Shown here piece after piece: positions 1 through 12,299 of a stretch of 64,000 nucleotides of DNA; positions within the stretch are counted from its first letter, which is position 1, and each line of letters begins with the position of its first letter. The stretch is taken from contig NC_088319.1 of the NCBI RefSeq assembly GCF_910592395.1, positions 14,384,001-14,448,000 on the forward strand, given 5' to 3'. The notes under the pieces were generated by a model. It worked only from the letters and a program-made list of their open reading frames with translations, made no database searches and was not told where the DNA came from. The DNA is from Lineus longissimus (taxonomy: Eukaryota > Nemertea > Pilidiophora > Heteronemertea > Lineidae). The translations under genes and the position numbers were made by a program.

Positions 1-2022
1 TTTAGGCTGCTCGCTACTAACTGTTATCAGTTTGGACAAATCATCAGCCATTCTGTAATTGGAACAAGAATTTGTGATTCAAGTAATCCATCATAAGTAA
101 ATTGATATTGCTTGGACCAAAGCAGGTATGTGTGCAGAGGGTTTTGGAGCTTTGAATACTAAAACAGCATTTACTATTCCATTCTGGTACGATGAACTTA
201 CATGTATCAGGCAAGCTTTCGACAAACAATATGTAAAACCTGACTCAGAAGACAACTGTAGACAGAGCCAAAGAATGATACCAACCTCTCCACAGTGAAT
301 TCAGCCCACCGACTCCCACTACTTTTTCTTGAAAAAAAGCTTTCTTCCTCAGTCGGATCATCCTCTTTCTCTTCTTCTGTTGGTTCTGTTGTATTACTTC
401 TCTGAAGAAAACAAAACCGCTTTTTATTGGTGGAATTTCAATTCTAAAGGCCTTGGTGACCCGATATCACTCTTTGTAATAGGAAACATGTCCAGCCTAA
501 TTTTGATTGCAGCTTTCTTTGGAGTCTGACCACTTGATTTGTTGATGGCTAAATTTCGCTACGAGCCATTTTAGATCAAAATAAATATGTTGCTGTAGGT
601 ACTCGGTTGTCTTATCATTCTTGATGGCATCCATTCCACATGGTTCTCTTTGGTTATAATAATAGAGGCTGATATAAACAACATTTAGAGAATGGCTAAT
701 CACGCAAATAATTTACTCACCACATAAACGGGTCTGTCGCTGAAGCCAAGACCACCTCGATCATAAATGCAAACCTGAAAGGAATTACTGACTCTCTTAA
801 GTATCTCTAAAAAACCCCAAAATATTACCCAGTATAAACGCTTTCAGAAACAATACAACAACACTGCAAATGCCCAAATCATGCCTTTTTGAGCACCAGA
901 AAGTAACAAGATGCAAACTTCTTCGGAATGTCTTAGCCTGATTTCAGGAAAACTACAAAATTACAAACTCACAAAATATCAAAGAGGGATACTGCCAGGT
1001 TTGATCTTACCTTTGTATACTTGGCCACTTTTTGTTGGACAAGGAACCATACATCAGAAGACATACCAGTGGGGGCATCGAGAATAACTTGAAAGAGAAA
1101 GAATAGAATATTAACTAGGCAAAGACAAGTTTTGCAAATTAAAAAAAGACTCTCTGGAAAGAACTCGACAAAGCCAAAAGGAAAGTTCAAATCCACAAAC
1201 ACAAACTATAAAATAGTGGGACTTTTTCTTGAATACAAGTCATTTGGTTAGATTTCAAACAATGTTCTTTGCTTTACCTGTTGGTGCTCCCTTTCCAATG
1301 CAGGAAAGAAACAGCCTTTGTCCCCAGCCAATATCATACAGTTCTCCAACTGAAATGAAGCATAAACTAATTAACTATACATGTAAATGTGCACTGTGTG
1401 TAAAGTCTTGTAAGAAGAGACTTGGTGGTAATTTCAACTTTTTCATTATCCTAGAATCTGCAATACTGCAGATAAAGACTACAAGTTTGTCCATGATTTA
1501 TCGAACACCACTCCAGGGTCTATGGCTATGTTATTCTGCACTATAAATTGCAGGCAGAACGAAAACTTCAAGCTGACAAAACAGAGAAATTGGAAATAGA
1601 CAAAGAGTACAGACATGACGGCAATGAAGATACCTTTTGGCTTTAAATGTGTAGCCTCCCTCTGCAGTGACGCATAATTCAAGAATGGCGGAATCAGGAT
1701 GATTAGGAGGAAATACTTGAAGAATGTTTTGCATCGGTTGAACAGTGTTGGGTGGTAAGTAGAGCGCATATTCATGTCAAGGACCTGAAAATCATATATG
1801 AACATTAACAGATATCAGAGTCATGCAGTGGGGACGAGGGGTCATGTCAAATCGGTCATTTACCTGGGGTCTCCCATTTGCCTTTAGAGAAGAAACCCTT
1901 CCTCCCTGGCCACTCTCAACAACCTCACTTTTCTTTTGATCCTCATCGATAACTTTCCCCTTCTCCACTTTTGGGGGGAGTTTCTTTGGCCCATCAGTAT
2001 TTCTTCGTCTGCTCTGACCCAT
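1..2022 (-). CDS. Membrane-anchored alpha/beta hydrolase, 5' half (runs off left edge)
   Basis: Seven coding exons read right to left: 2022-1864, 1784-1634, 1349-1278, 1087-1011, 774-721, 401-286 and 52-1. Every junction is GT-AG and phases match throughout, giving 227 codons to the window edge. The start MGQSRRRNTDGPKK opens a basic N-terminus. Exon 2 encodes one hydrophobic segment (FFKYFLLIILIPPFLNYASL, residues ~74-93), which suggests a type II membrane anchor. Then come VILDAPTGMSSDVWFL and YDRGGLGFSDRP; the latter is the usual alpha/beta-hydrolase loop near the oxyanion hole. An acidic insert (EPTEEEKEDDPTEEE) lies in exon 6, and the last exon starts MADDLSKLI. The GxSxG nucleophile region is outside the window, so catalysis and substrate are not shown. 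The gene is head-to-head with DIS3L2. I cannot name an orthologue; the fold is fairly sure, the function is not. Confidence 0.75.
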
Positions 2023-2985
2023 GATGTATATTGTTCATGTAATTTTGGTTCAAAATCTACAGTTCATTCGGTAATTAAAGCATTAATTAGACGAAATAAT
2101 CAATCACAGCTGTTGGGAAGCCATGATTAGAATTCCGTGGCAGCTAAATTTGTCAAGTACCAATTTGGTCTAAAATACAGACCAAGACGGAATTTGCTGC
2201 ATACAAATTTATTTGTACATTGAAGCAGAGCAACTAACAGAGATAAAATCTATTTAGTAATAAACATTGGGTAATTTACTACAGAAATATATGTATCATG
2301 TACATGTTCTCGGCAAATCAGCATTCTCAATGCGATTGTCGATGGTCCGTCTTCCATTCCTGATGTGCGTTTTAGCTTCACCCACTCACTTCTATTTCAC
2401 AACTTCTAAAAATTTTGAGAAAGTCTGCTGCAATTTTATGACGATTTCTTATTCAGTGATCATTATTTTAGCGATTTGAGTCTGTTCAGTGGCAAGAGCA
2501 GTTTAATTGGTACAGTTGTAAACCTCCTTGTTGGTAGAAGTATTGCGGTATTCTTTCTTGAACCTGGCGTTTTCATCACTTTTTTTCTGGGATCTCATGA
2601 TCTGGATCAGTGGATGCAGTTCAGTAGTTCAGTAGTTCATCACTTTCTGTCATATTCATATTCATGATTTGCCGAGAACATGTAGGCCTATATGATAGAT
2701 AGATGTTTGAGTTAAAATTTACAATCCCCGATTGTAAATGACGTAGTTGTAAACTTATTCCTATTTTTGTTGTAAATTATGTTGACATCTTGCTATTTCG
2801 CGACATTTTTGCAAAATTGCGTCATCACGTTTTCTGAGCAATATTGAGCGATGTGGTGAAACCGTCTTATCATGCTTACAGTACACTCCAAGTCATATGG
2901 ACTTGGAGCTCTATGTCTACATGTATCTGCTCTATAAACTCACCCAAATACCTTTTCCTTTGCAGATTGATTTGCTGTGAGAAGG
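2023..2985. promoter_or_regulatory. Shared upstream region of hydrolase and DIS3L2 genes
   Basis: The two genes start back to back with 963 bp between their ATGs. A good acceptor (tttcctttgcag) ends at 2965, just before the DIS3L2 ATG, so DIS3L2 probably has an upstream non-coding first exon within this interval. No clear TATA box is seen. A bidirectional promoter is inferred from layout only. Confidence 0.4.
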
Positions 2986-5900
2986 ATGGCTGAAGGAGGC
3001 AGTGATTTCATTGATCCGCTAAGTGTAGTTGAGCCCATTGGGGATTCGCCAGCTTCCAGTGGCATCATCTTTAGTCCCAGACTGCAGAAGAAAACGAAGG
3101 CTGACATGGATCAAATAACAGCTCAACTTGAAGCTGTGAAGCTGGAGAGTCCAGTTGAGAAGAAAGATGGAGATAAAAGTTTTACTTCTGACTTGGCACC
3201 TGCAAATTTTAAATTTGGTTTTAAATTAGAGAAGGACAGTTTGGGGGATCTAGGAATTTCAGAAAAAGCTCCTGAGTCTGACAGTGTTTTCAGTAAAAGA
3301 CCGGAAGTTTTAGATTCAGGGTCTGATGACATTGATGAAGATAGTGGTTTTGTTAAAGTTGAGGGAGAAAAGAAAAAGAAACGCAGACGTGGAACAAGAG
3401 GAGGTAGACAGAGATCTAAAAAATCCGAGGAAGAAATGCGTGTTGTTGTTGATGTTTTAGAGGCAGAGACTAGTTTTACGATCCTACCCAAATCTGAGGT
3501 CAAGGAATTGGCGTGTGAGATGAACGGGGAGATGCCTGGTCAAGTTGAAGATAGATTCAAAAGCAGTGGGAAGTCTAACAGGGTACCTAAACGGGTTGGA
3601 TCTATGGAGAAGCTGAAGAAAAGTATAATTGCAGATGTAGTCGGACATGCTGATGATGTTGAGCAAGATAATACAAAGAAAGTGAAGTCGAGATCTGCAA
3701 AATTGCCTGATATTGTCGATAGTTCATGTCCTGTGTCGGTTTCTGGAACAAGCAGATCTGATGTGGCAAGTTCAAGGGCTACAGAACCGATTGACGCAGG
3801 GTGTAGTAAAAAATCTAGCAGTCGGAAAAGACGAGAGAGAAGGAAGAAAGAAAAAGTGGGTAAAAATGTTGCATTGGCTTCACTTCTGAGTAGGAAGCCA
3901 AGCGATTTTGACGATGACAGTGATGAATTGCCGGAATTGGTGAAACAGTTCTTGGAGAAAAATGGTAGGACAGTTGAGAGTTCAAAAATGTCGAATGAAT
4001 TTGCTGACTTGCCAAGGAATGAAGCGAGAAAAAAGAAGGGGAAAGAGAAAACAAGGGATCAGAAAGACAAGGAGGGGAGGGGAAAGTTCACTGATAAGGT
4101 TTCGAATCAGACACCAGTCAAGGAAGGCTGTTACTCTAAGTTACTGAAAGAGCACAACATAAGAGAGCGACACGACTCTCTGCCTGCAAAGTTTGACAGA
4201 AGACATGGATCAAGCCCTGTTAGTTTTTCACCTGGTAGAAAGAATAGGGACAGATATTATAGTCAGTCTTATGATGGGCAGTTTGACATGTTTGATGAAG
4301 CGAGCCAGTCTCCCCGTCAGAGTCTCTTCCCTGGTGATGTTGACCCCAATAACACCAGAAACGCTAAGGAGGGTAGGAGAAATAAAAAGCACCACCAAAA
4401 CAGAGATGGGACTCCAGAGAGTCAAAGACCAAAGCTCGGCCAAGGCCAGGGAAGACGTAATACTGAGGATGGAGCATATGGAAACAACTCGCCACGGAAT
4501 GGAATGAGTCCTGCCAGGCCTAGGAGTCATTCTGAAGCCAACCAAAGCCCACAGTGTGGACTGAAGGGTACACCTAAAGGTAAAAACTCATTTTAATTTG
4601 TCATCCGCTTTTAACCGAAGGAATAGCATTTACTGTCCAACGCTTACTGTTCTTCCTGATGAAAATGGATAAAAGTTTAGTAAAAAACTTATCCTAAGTC
4701 AAGAAAAGTTGCAAAAGTTTATTAGACCAGTGTAAAAAGTTTTAATAAGTGGGATAGAAAGGTTCAACCACACATTGTTGAAAAAACGTTTTAAAAATTG
4801 GGTTTTACACTTGTTCCATTCGTGTGACATCTGTTTCCTCCAGGCATGACGATCTCAAAGAACCAGACGCCAAGACAAAGAGACGGCAGGGGTACCCCGA
4901 ATGACCAAGATGCAAGCACACCAAACAAACAGGGTCGAGGTACACCAAGGAGTGCTTCAAAGAAGAAGAAAGTGAGTTTGACTCTTGAAGTTTTTCAGTG
5001 TTTGGTATTTGGATTGTACATTATTTGTAGAGGTAGAGCAGAAAACTCCACAATTGATTGAAGTTATTCTAGCCTATCAAATAGTTATCATCATTTGTAG
5101 TTCATCCAGTACCAGTAAGAGGCAGCACTTGAAATAATTATTGATTGGGGGGGATTCCCCGCAGCTGTTGCGATGATTGCAGTTTATGTAAGTGGAATGG
5201 TATTGTAATTTGGCAATTCTAAATTGTATGTACATGTATGCACCAATACTGGTGAATGTTCACTGGTTGGCGGGGGGGGGGGGGGGTAACATCAGCAATA
5301 AACTGCATCCAGGATAAGTATAACATTTATCATTCAACAAAACTTTCAATTTTCATTTACAGCAAATCCAGTTTGAGCCATATCTGGATAAGGAAAGTAT
5401 GAGCTCGTTGCTGAAGCAGGGAAATCTCATTGAGGGGTCGATCAGAATCAACCCAAAGAATTATGAAGACGCGTATGTTCCCCACCCAGTAAGTACAGAT
5501 AATCGTTTTACCGCCTCTTCTGGTTTTGATTAGTTGTCAAATTTTGAGGAGACAAGCAAGCCACGCCAGTCAAAGAATCTTACGAGCCTTGAGCTTCATG
5601 CATTCCCAACTCAACCAAAACTTCAACGAAAGCAAAATGCCAAAAGATATCTGAATCATAACACTTTGCTCCATGGACTTCTCTTTCAGGATGGTAGTTC
5701 AGATGTTTACATCAAGGGCCTTGCTGATAGGAACAGAGCACTGAATGGGGATGTTGTTGTCGTCCAACTCCTAGCTGATGATAAGACACCGCTGGTAGAC
5801 ATAAATGTAAGTTCTTGTATCTTTTACTGAACACTGTGGATCTTGCAAAAGTTATGCCAAGTAATTGCAAAAAAGTGATTTTTACCAAAAAATATTATTA

Positions 5901-8900
5901 TAAAGTTACCTAAGTGGTAAATCTCAGACACTCAGAATCTCACCTGTCATTGTTTTCTTGACAGGCCAAGCAACATAAAGATTTACCACAAGGTGTCCAG
6001 AATGTTCTGGAGAAATTAGTCGAGAAGAACTCGATGAGATGTGGCAAGGTTGTTGGTATCGTAGAGAAGCTGCACAGCCGCGCCTGTACTGGACATATCA
6101 AACCCATGAAAGACAAGAACCAGAACTACATGCTGTTCTCCCCAATCGACCACCGCATGCCAAGGATCAAAGTTCCAGCAGAGGACTGTCCCAAAGGTAT
6201 ATTTTGATAACGAGTTTGCCTCTCTTGAAATCTATGGAATTTGGTTGTTGATACCTTTGTTGTACAATGTGGATATTTCATCTTTGATCAGATTTTTTGT
6301 TCAGAGCTATGTACATGAAGACATTGTGACCAGGTCTCTCTCGATATGTGAATGATTCTGCGGAGATGACGCTTACATTTTGCAACATTTAAAAAAAAAT
6401 TATCTTGTGCTTACTTTGTTCAATTTGATTGAATTTCTTGAATCAACACTTGATTTGTGGTATTTCAGGTTTTCTGGAGAGGCCAGGAGACTTTGCCAAC
6501 ACGTTATTTGTGGCCAGGATAAAGGAGTGGGAGGAAGGGTCGCAGTATGCTAAAGGGTATGTAGCCAGTTTCGAATGTTTAAAGAATTTGATAGGAGTAC
6601 TTGGTAGAGCTTTGGTCTTATACCATTGCTATAATTGTACCACTACACCTTACATATACCCACAGCCTTTCTGTATAGAACTGTAAGTAAGATATATAAC
6701 AACTCGTGTAGTTGACTCTGTTTGATATTGACTAAAGGTGTTTCAGTTGTCAAAAACCCTACTTTCTGTTACAGGAATGTTCAGCGCAGTCTTGGAGAGG
6801 CTGGAGAGATAGAACCAGAGACGGAAGGCATGTTGAACGACTATGGTGTTGACTACAGTGACTTCTCCCAGGCAGTCCTCGAATCCCTCCCAAAGAATCT
6901 CCCGTGGACAATCCCGGAATCTGAACTCCAAACCAGAAAAGATCTCAGAAAAGAAATTGTGTTTACTGTTGATCCTGCGTCTGCTCGTGACCTCGATGAC
7001 GCTTTATCTTGCGTTGACAATGGAGACGGCACTTATGAGATTGGTGTTCATATTGCCGATGTCAGCTATTTTGTAAAGGAGCAGACAGAGTTGGACTGTG
7101 TTGCAGCCAGTCGGGCGACCAGTGTGTATTTAGTACAGAAGGTAGGTTGAATGCTTTTAGGACAAGCTGTGAACTTGTATTGTGTGTTGAGTTTTCATGT
7201 ATGCCAGTATTTGTCATGACAGTTCGAAATCATGCACAGCCCTTGTCATGACAGCCATAAAATTCATGCTTGGGTTTTAAGGGAGTCGTGTATCAGACCA
7301 GTGAAGGGAAGGAACAGGCCAGGGCCTATTGCTGATGTTCTTGGTGCGACCAGACACCGGCTTGTATAGTCTGTCCTCACTCACAATGGATAGGACTTCC
7401 AAAGGGTACTTTAAGATGGGTAGTGGCCACTACTTCGATAGCTTGGCTTGCCTCTTGAAATTGATTTATCTTCTATTCCTTGTAGGTAGTACCAATGTTG
7501 CCGCGGCTTCTGTGTGAACAGTTGTGTAGTTTGAATCCAGATGAAGATCGACTGACCTTTTCCGTCATTTGGAAAATGACTGAAACGGGCGAGGTGAGAA
7601 TAATTATCATACTACTGAAACTACACTCTATTCAGTCTGTGTGAATATAGGTTCATTCATATGCCCGTACACGTATATGCATGAAAGTTAAGAACACAGG
7701 GAGCACATCTACATGTATGTTGACCAGGATAGTATCATCTGCATGCCCTCAAGATACCCATAGATCTGGGAAGACAAGATTTAAATTAAAAGTTAAATGT
7801 AGAAACAGTGGAACTCGTATGATAGAGCTTTAAATTTTCAACGTGTCATCGCCAGTGATTGTCTCCTTGAACTTTGCCGATACCACTGTGTGTCTTTCTA
7901 ATAGAAATTGACTCCTTGGCCTCTCTCTTCACAGATTCTTGACATATGGTTTGGCAGGAGTGTCATTCGGTCGTGTGTCAAATTGAGTTATGATCATGCG
8001 CAGGTAAGGCCACTTTTCGATAGTATCAGGATCAGGTCAGGCAAGGCTACCTGCAGGTTGCTTGCGGGTTTGACCACTCACCACTAGTATCTTGTAAACC
8101 AGTGTCACTTGTTTCGGGGGGGGGGGGACTTCCCGCCTTAACCCTAGTAGGCAACCAGTGCAGGAAAAGGAAAACTGATGTATGATAAAAACCCAGGCAG
8201 TAAATGCCTGTTCAAGTCAGCCGAGTCCAGCCCTTGTGGCCCTACGATAGATTAGGCACCTGTGCACATCTTTCAGCAGACTAGTTATTGATCTTCTCAT
8301 ATTTCTCTAGGGTTTCCTAGATGAGCCTGACAGGGAATGGACCAGGGAAGAACTGCCACCAATATCTGATGGAGTCTCCATTGATCAGATCAAGAGCAGA
8401 ATTTTAATTTTTGACAAGGTGAGTTTCAGTTTGATTCTTGTTCCCCGCTTCACTTATGAAATCCCTACCTATCCCTTTGAAGTGAGGAGCATCCATATAC
8501 CTAGTGGACTCCTCCCTGGCTGAGAAGCCTGTAACAAACTCACATGAAACAAGACTAACTGCAGAAGAAGACAAAGACAAGAATTGAAACATGCTTGATA
8601 TTTCTACATGTATGACCTTTGTAAACTTTTTCAGATTGCAAAGAACTTACGTGCCAAAAGAGCCGACAATGGTGCTCTCCGCTTGGATCAGGTCAAGTTG
8701 ATGTTTGTCTTGGACAAGGAGACCGGCTTGCCATGTGGTTGGAAGGTGTACCAAGGGAAAGACAGCAATAAGTAAGAACAAGCACAGTGTCTCATCCTCC
8801 GAACTACGATATATGACTGCTTTTACTTTTGCTTTTACTTAGCGGTGTTGTCCACCATTGTTTGTGAGCAGTCAATTTCAAATATCCGTTTGGCCGCATT

Positions 8901-11702
8901 GTTTATGTAGGACCAGTGTGATGATGAGTTCTCTTCCCTTCCAGGTTGATTGAAGAGTTCATGTTGCTGGCCAATATGTCTGTGGCTAACAAGATCCGTC
9001 GTGCGTTCCCCGAGAAGGCCATGCTGCGATGCCATCCTCCGCCAAAGACAAAGATGATACAAGATCTGGTAAGTTGATTGGTGTGGTGGTAGAATGACTT
9101 ACAAGAATTGATTGAGGTAAAGTATCAACTGGGCCTTGATTGAACTCCCTAAACAAGTGGGAAGGAGTAGGTGGCAATCTCCCAGTGGAAACAAACCTGG
9201 TCGGTCACCTGTGTCATCCTTTCTTGTTACATGGAGAAGCGATCCTACTCACAATCATACTTGGAACCATGAGTCAGGACAAGAACTTATCATAATATCA
9301 GCATGAATCTTATCCTCTCTGAGGGCCCTGGTGACTTCTGTGGTGTGATGACCTACATGTATATCATATCCCTGGAAGGAAACCTTGCGACTGTGAGATA
9401 CAGAATATTTAGGATGTTTTCGGATCTTCTATTTCAGATGGAGATGTGTGAGACGATGGATATCCCCCTTGATGCCACCAGCTCAGGTGCTCTCCATGTA
9501 AGCTATTCAGCAATACGTAGTATATTTGTCGGGCTCTTTTGTGCAGGTTGTATCACCTAGCCATTTTGTATTTCTCTGGTTATACACTTGGAGATGATTA
9601 GCACAGTCAGTAGGTAATAATGTCAATAGAACTCATACCTCTCATATTTGTCTACAAGATGTATCAACCATGATAGGAAGCCGCTCTTAATGTTTTCAAA
9701 TTGAAGGCGTGATACTGAGAGTTTATAAGCTTTTCTATATCTTTAAGCATTGAATTCTTTCTTTAAAGGAATCTCTCTCTGCCTTGTACGGAGATGACGA
9801 AGACTCACAAAGCCGTTTACAGATACTGACGGTGCTATGTTCAAAGCCAATGCAGCTTGCCAAATATTTCTGCACCGGGACGGTCAGTGGGGTTGAGGAT
9901 TGTTGGCATTACGCTCTCAGCGTCCCAGAGTATACACATTTTACGTCACCAATCAGGCGATATCCCGATGTCATCGTGCATCGGCAATTGGCTGCTGCTC
10001 TAGGTGAGTGCAAAAACTGGAATATATATTTGACTCTTTGGTGCAATTTGAAAAAATGAAGAAGGTCTGCAAACACTTGAGCATTTTCCTGCTGCGGTCA
10101 TCACCACTGCCAATTCTGTATTTACATCCCTTAGAATCATGACTGAAGAGAGATATCCTAATCACTGTTGTTTGTTTCACAGATTATGTAACACTGTTAC
10201 CATCGCTGAGATTTATTTGTATCATCAAGTTATTACCATGATACAGTGGCTGGTTATGTATTTACTTCTTTTCTATTCTTGTTATGCTCCAGGCTTGACC
10301 CCTGAGCCAAATGCCTCAAAGAATATCATCCAAAGACAAGCTGACCATTGTAATCTGAAGAAGTCCAATGCCAAGAGGGTCTCGGAGATGAGCAGTGATA
10401 TGTTCTTTGCTGTCTTCGTCAAGGTCAGTATTCATTTAAACTCTTAGTTTACTACAGATTTTGCTGAGAATTGATTTGAGAATACTTTGAAAGGTCTTCT
10501 GTAGATTTGTAGATTGAGACTCCAAGATATGTGAATTGTAAAGTCAATGGTTTGGGAACTCATATGACTTGCATCTCTGAGACCATTGGTCCAACAAGAA
10601 AAGTTTAGAAGTTATTTGTACCAATGCTGTTGATCACCTACTGGTTATACTTTTGGATGACTTTAAGAATATTGCTGGAGCTCATAAACGTAATCAGACA
10701 TCTTTTGCTCTTTTTCAGGAGAGTGGTCCAATAGAAGAAAGCGGTATGGTGATGTCAGTGCTGGACAGATCATTTGATGTGCTCATCCTGAAGTTTGGAG
10801 TGATTAAGAGAGTTTATACAAATGTAAGTAATTATCAAGTTTGCATGCCGATCCACTGTCATTGTGCTTATATCCAGGAGGAGACTTTAGGACTGATATT
10901 TACCACTGCTAAGTCGGCATGCTAGTTTATAGCTTTCCAGTATGTAGCCTCTGTCAGTAGATATCAGTAGAACGGCGTACCCCTTTGATAATCATTTTAC
11001 GCCCCTTTTTTTCAGAAACACAACTTATTGGAGGCAAAATGCGAGAAGAGGAATAAGGTACCAAGACTAACATTGGTATGGAAAGAAGGGAAACAGACCA
11101 TCACTCTGTTTACCAAGGTTCAGTGCATCATAGAATCTGACCCACAGCCCTTGAAATGGAACGTAAGTCTTTGACGTATTCTTTTACGCTTTGTTTTAGC
11201 GACAATATTAGCAGCTCTGTTTAACCACTTAAGTCTCAGATCAAAAAAGGAGACTCAGTATCCTCTAGTTTAATCGTATCTAATAGGCAGGTCATTGGGT
11301 CACCAAGCCATTGGGATAAGAATACTATACAGTCATCTGTTGTCTCCTTAGAATAGTTCTAAACCTGTTTGCTCTCTGTTGCAGGTTCTAATCAAGCCGC
11401 CTTATTGCGATGATCCTTCCACACCTCAGGTCGATGGTGATAATTCAATTGGGGAAGACGCCCCATCTGAAACAAAGGATGTGTCGCTACTGCCTACCAT
11501 TGTTGATGGAGAAATCTCTATTGATAAAGATGCTACACCCAAATCAAATGACGCATCACTGCCGCCAGCAGCTGTCGCTATTGGTGACGTTATTGTAAGG
11601 GAAAAGAGCGATTCTGAGAGCGATGGAGACTCCGATGATACGAGTGGTGATGATGTGGTTGTGGAGGAAACCATTGAGACTGTTCTAAATGAAACTAATT
11701 GA
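2986..11702 (+). CDS. DIS3L2: DIS3-like exonuclease 2
   Basis: RNase II/RNB-family 3'-5' exoribonuclease that in other animals degrades uridylated RNAs in the cytoplasm. Eighteen coding exons: 2986-4579, 4844-4971, 5363-5488, 5690-5806, 5965-6196, 6469-6556, 6775-7141, 7486-7593, 7935-8003, 8311-8418, 8635-8771, 8945-9068, 9438-9497, 9769-10003, 10293-10423, 10719-10823, 11016-11162, 11385-11702 (1397 codons plus stop). Cold-shock domains start near residue 575 ([17 protein letters not shown]) and include [20 protein letters not shown]. The RNB domain has the catalytic Asp cluster [12 protein letters not shown] and later [18 protein letters not shown]. An S1-like C-terminus and an acidic tail follow. 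There is no PIN domain, which separates it from DIS3 and DIS3L1. ATG 2986 is used because the codon opening the frame at 2977 is GTG. Odd: ~570 residues of low-complexity, Lys/Arg/Glu-rich sequence precede the cold-shock domains; human DIS3L2 is 885 aa in total. Confidence 0.93.
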
Positions 11703-12238
11703 ATAGTTTAAAAAGAACTGTGTTATCACAAATTCAAGATGGAAGTAACTCTACTGTAAACTAGGCCAGGAGCCATCATACCCTTTTAAGTGGCAGTGCT
11801 GACATTTGAAACGGAATGTCGAGGAATTGCTGAGTGTATATTTTGATGCATTGTTTTAAACTATGAAATACCTTTCTTTCTCACTGAATTGAATATAACT
11901 GAGTAAATATATCTGGGGTATTGACCCCTGGAGGGTTAAAGGCTTTATGTTGGATGCTCATGGGGTCCAAATGGAAAATATTTTAGAGCATCTCTGCCTT
12001 GCTTTACTGCCATTTTATTTCATTCTTAGCATCGAAAATATCACACACGCATGTGCTGTCTTACACAAGTAAATGAGGTGCATACAGTGTGTCCCAAAAT
12101 ATGTTGCTTGTAGATTGTATGAAGATTTTTACAAATATTGGGCAACATGTTCTTGGATATAGTGCATACATGCTGTGATATTTCAACCATGAAGTATATT
12201 TTAGGTGAACTATTGTTGAATTTGTTTTGAAATGTTGA

Positions 12239-12244
12239 AATAAA
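12239..12244 (+). other. Poly(A) signal, DIS3L2
   Basis: An AATAAA lies about 540 bp after the DIS3L2 stop, in an AT-rich stretch and before the satellite array. It is the first canonical signal downstream. Confidence 0.6.
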
Positions 12245-12299
12245 TTATTGATGCTGCATAAAAGTTGTCCGTGTCAACACTCGCTCCTTGCAGTGTAAA

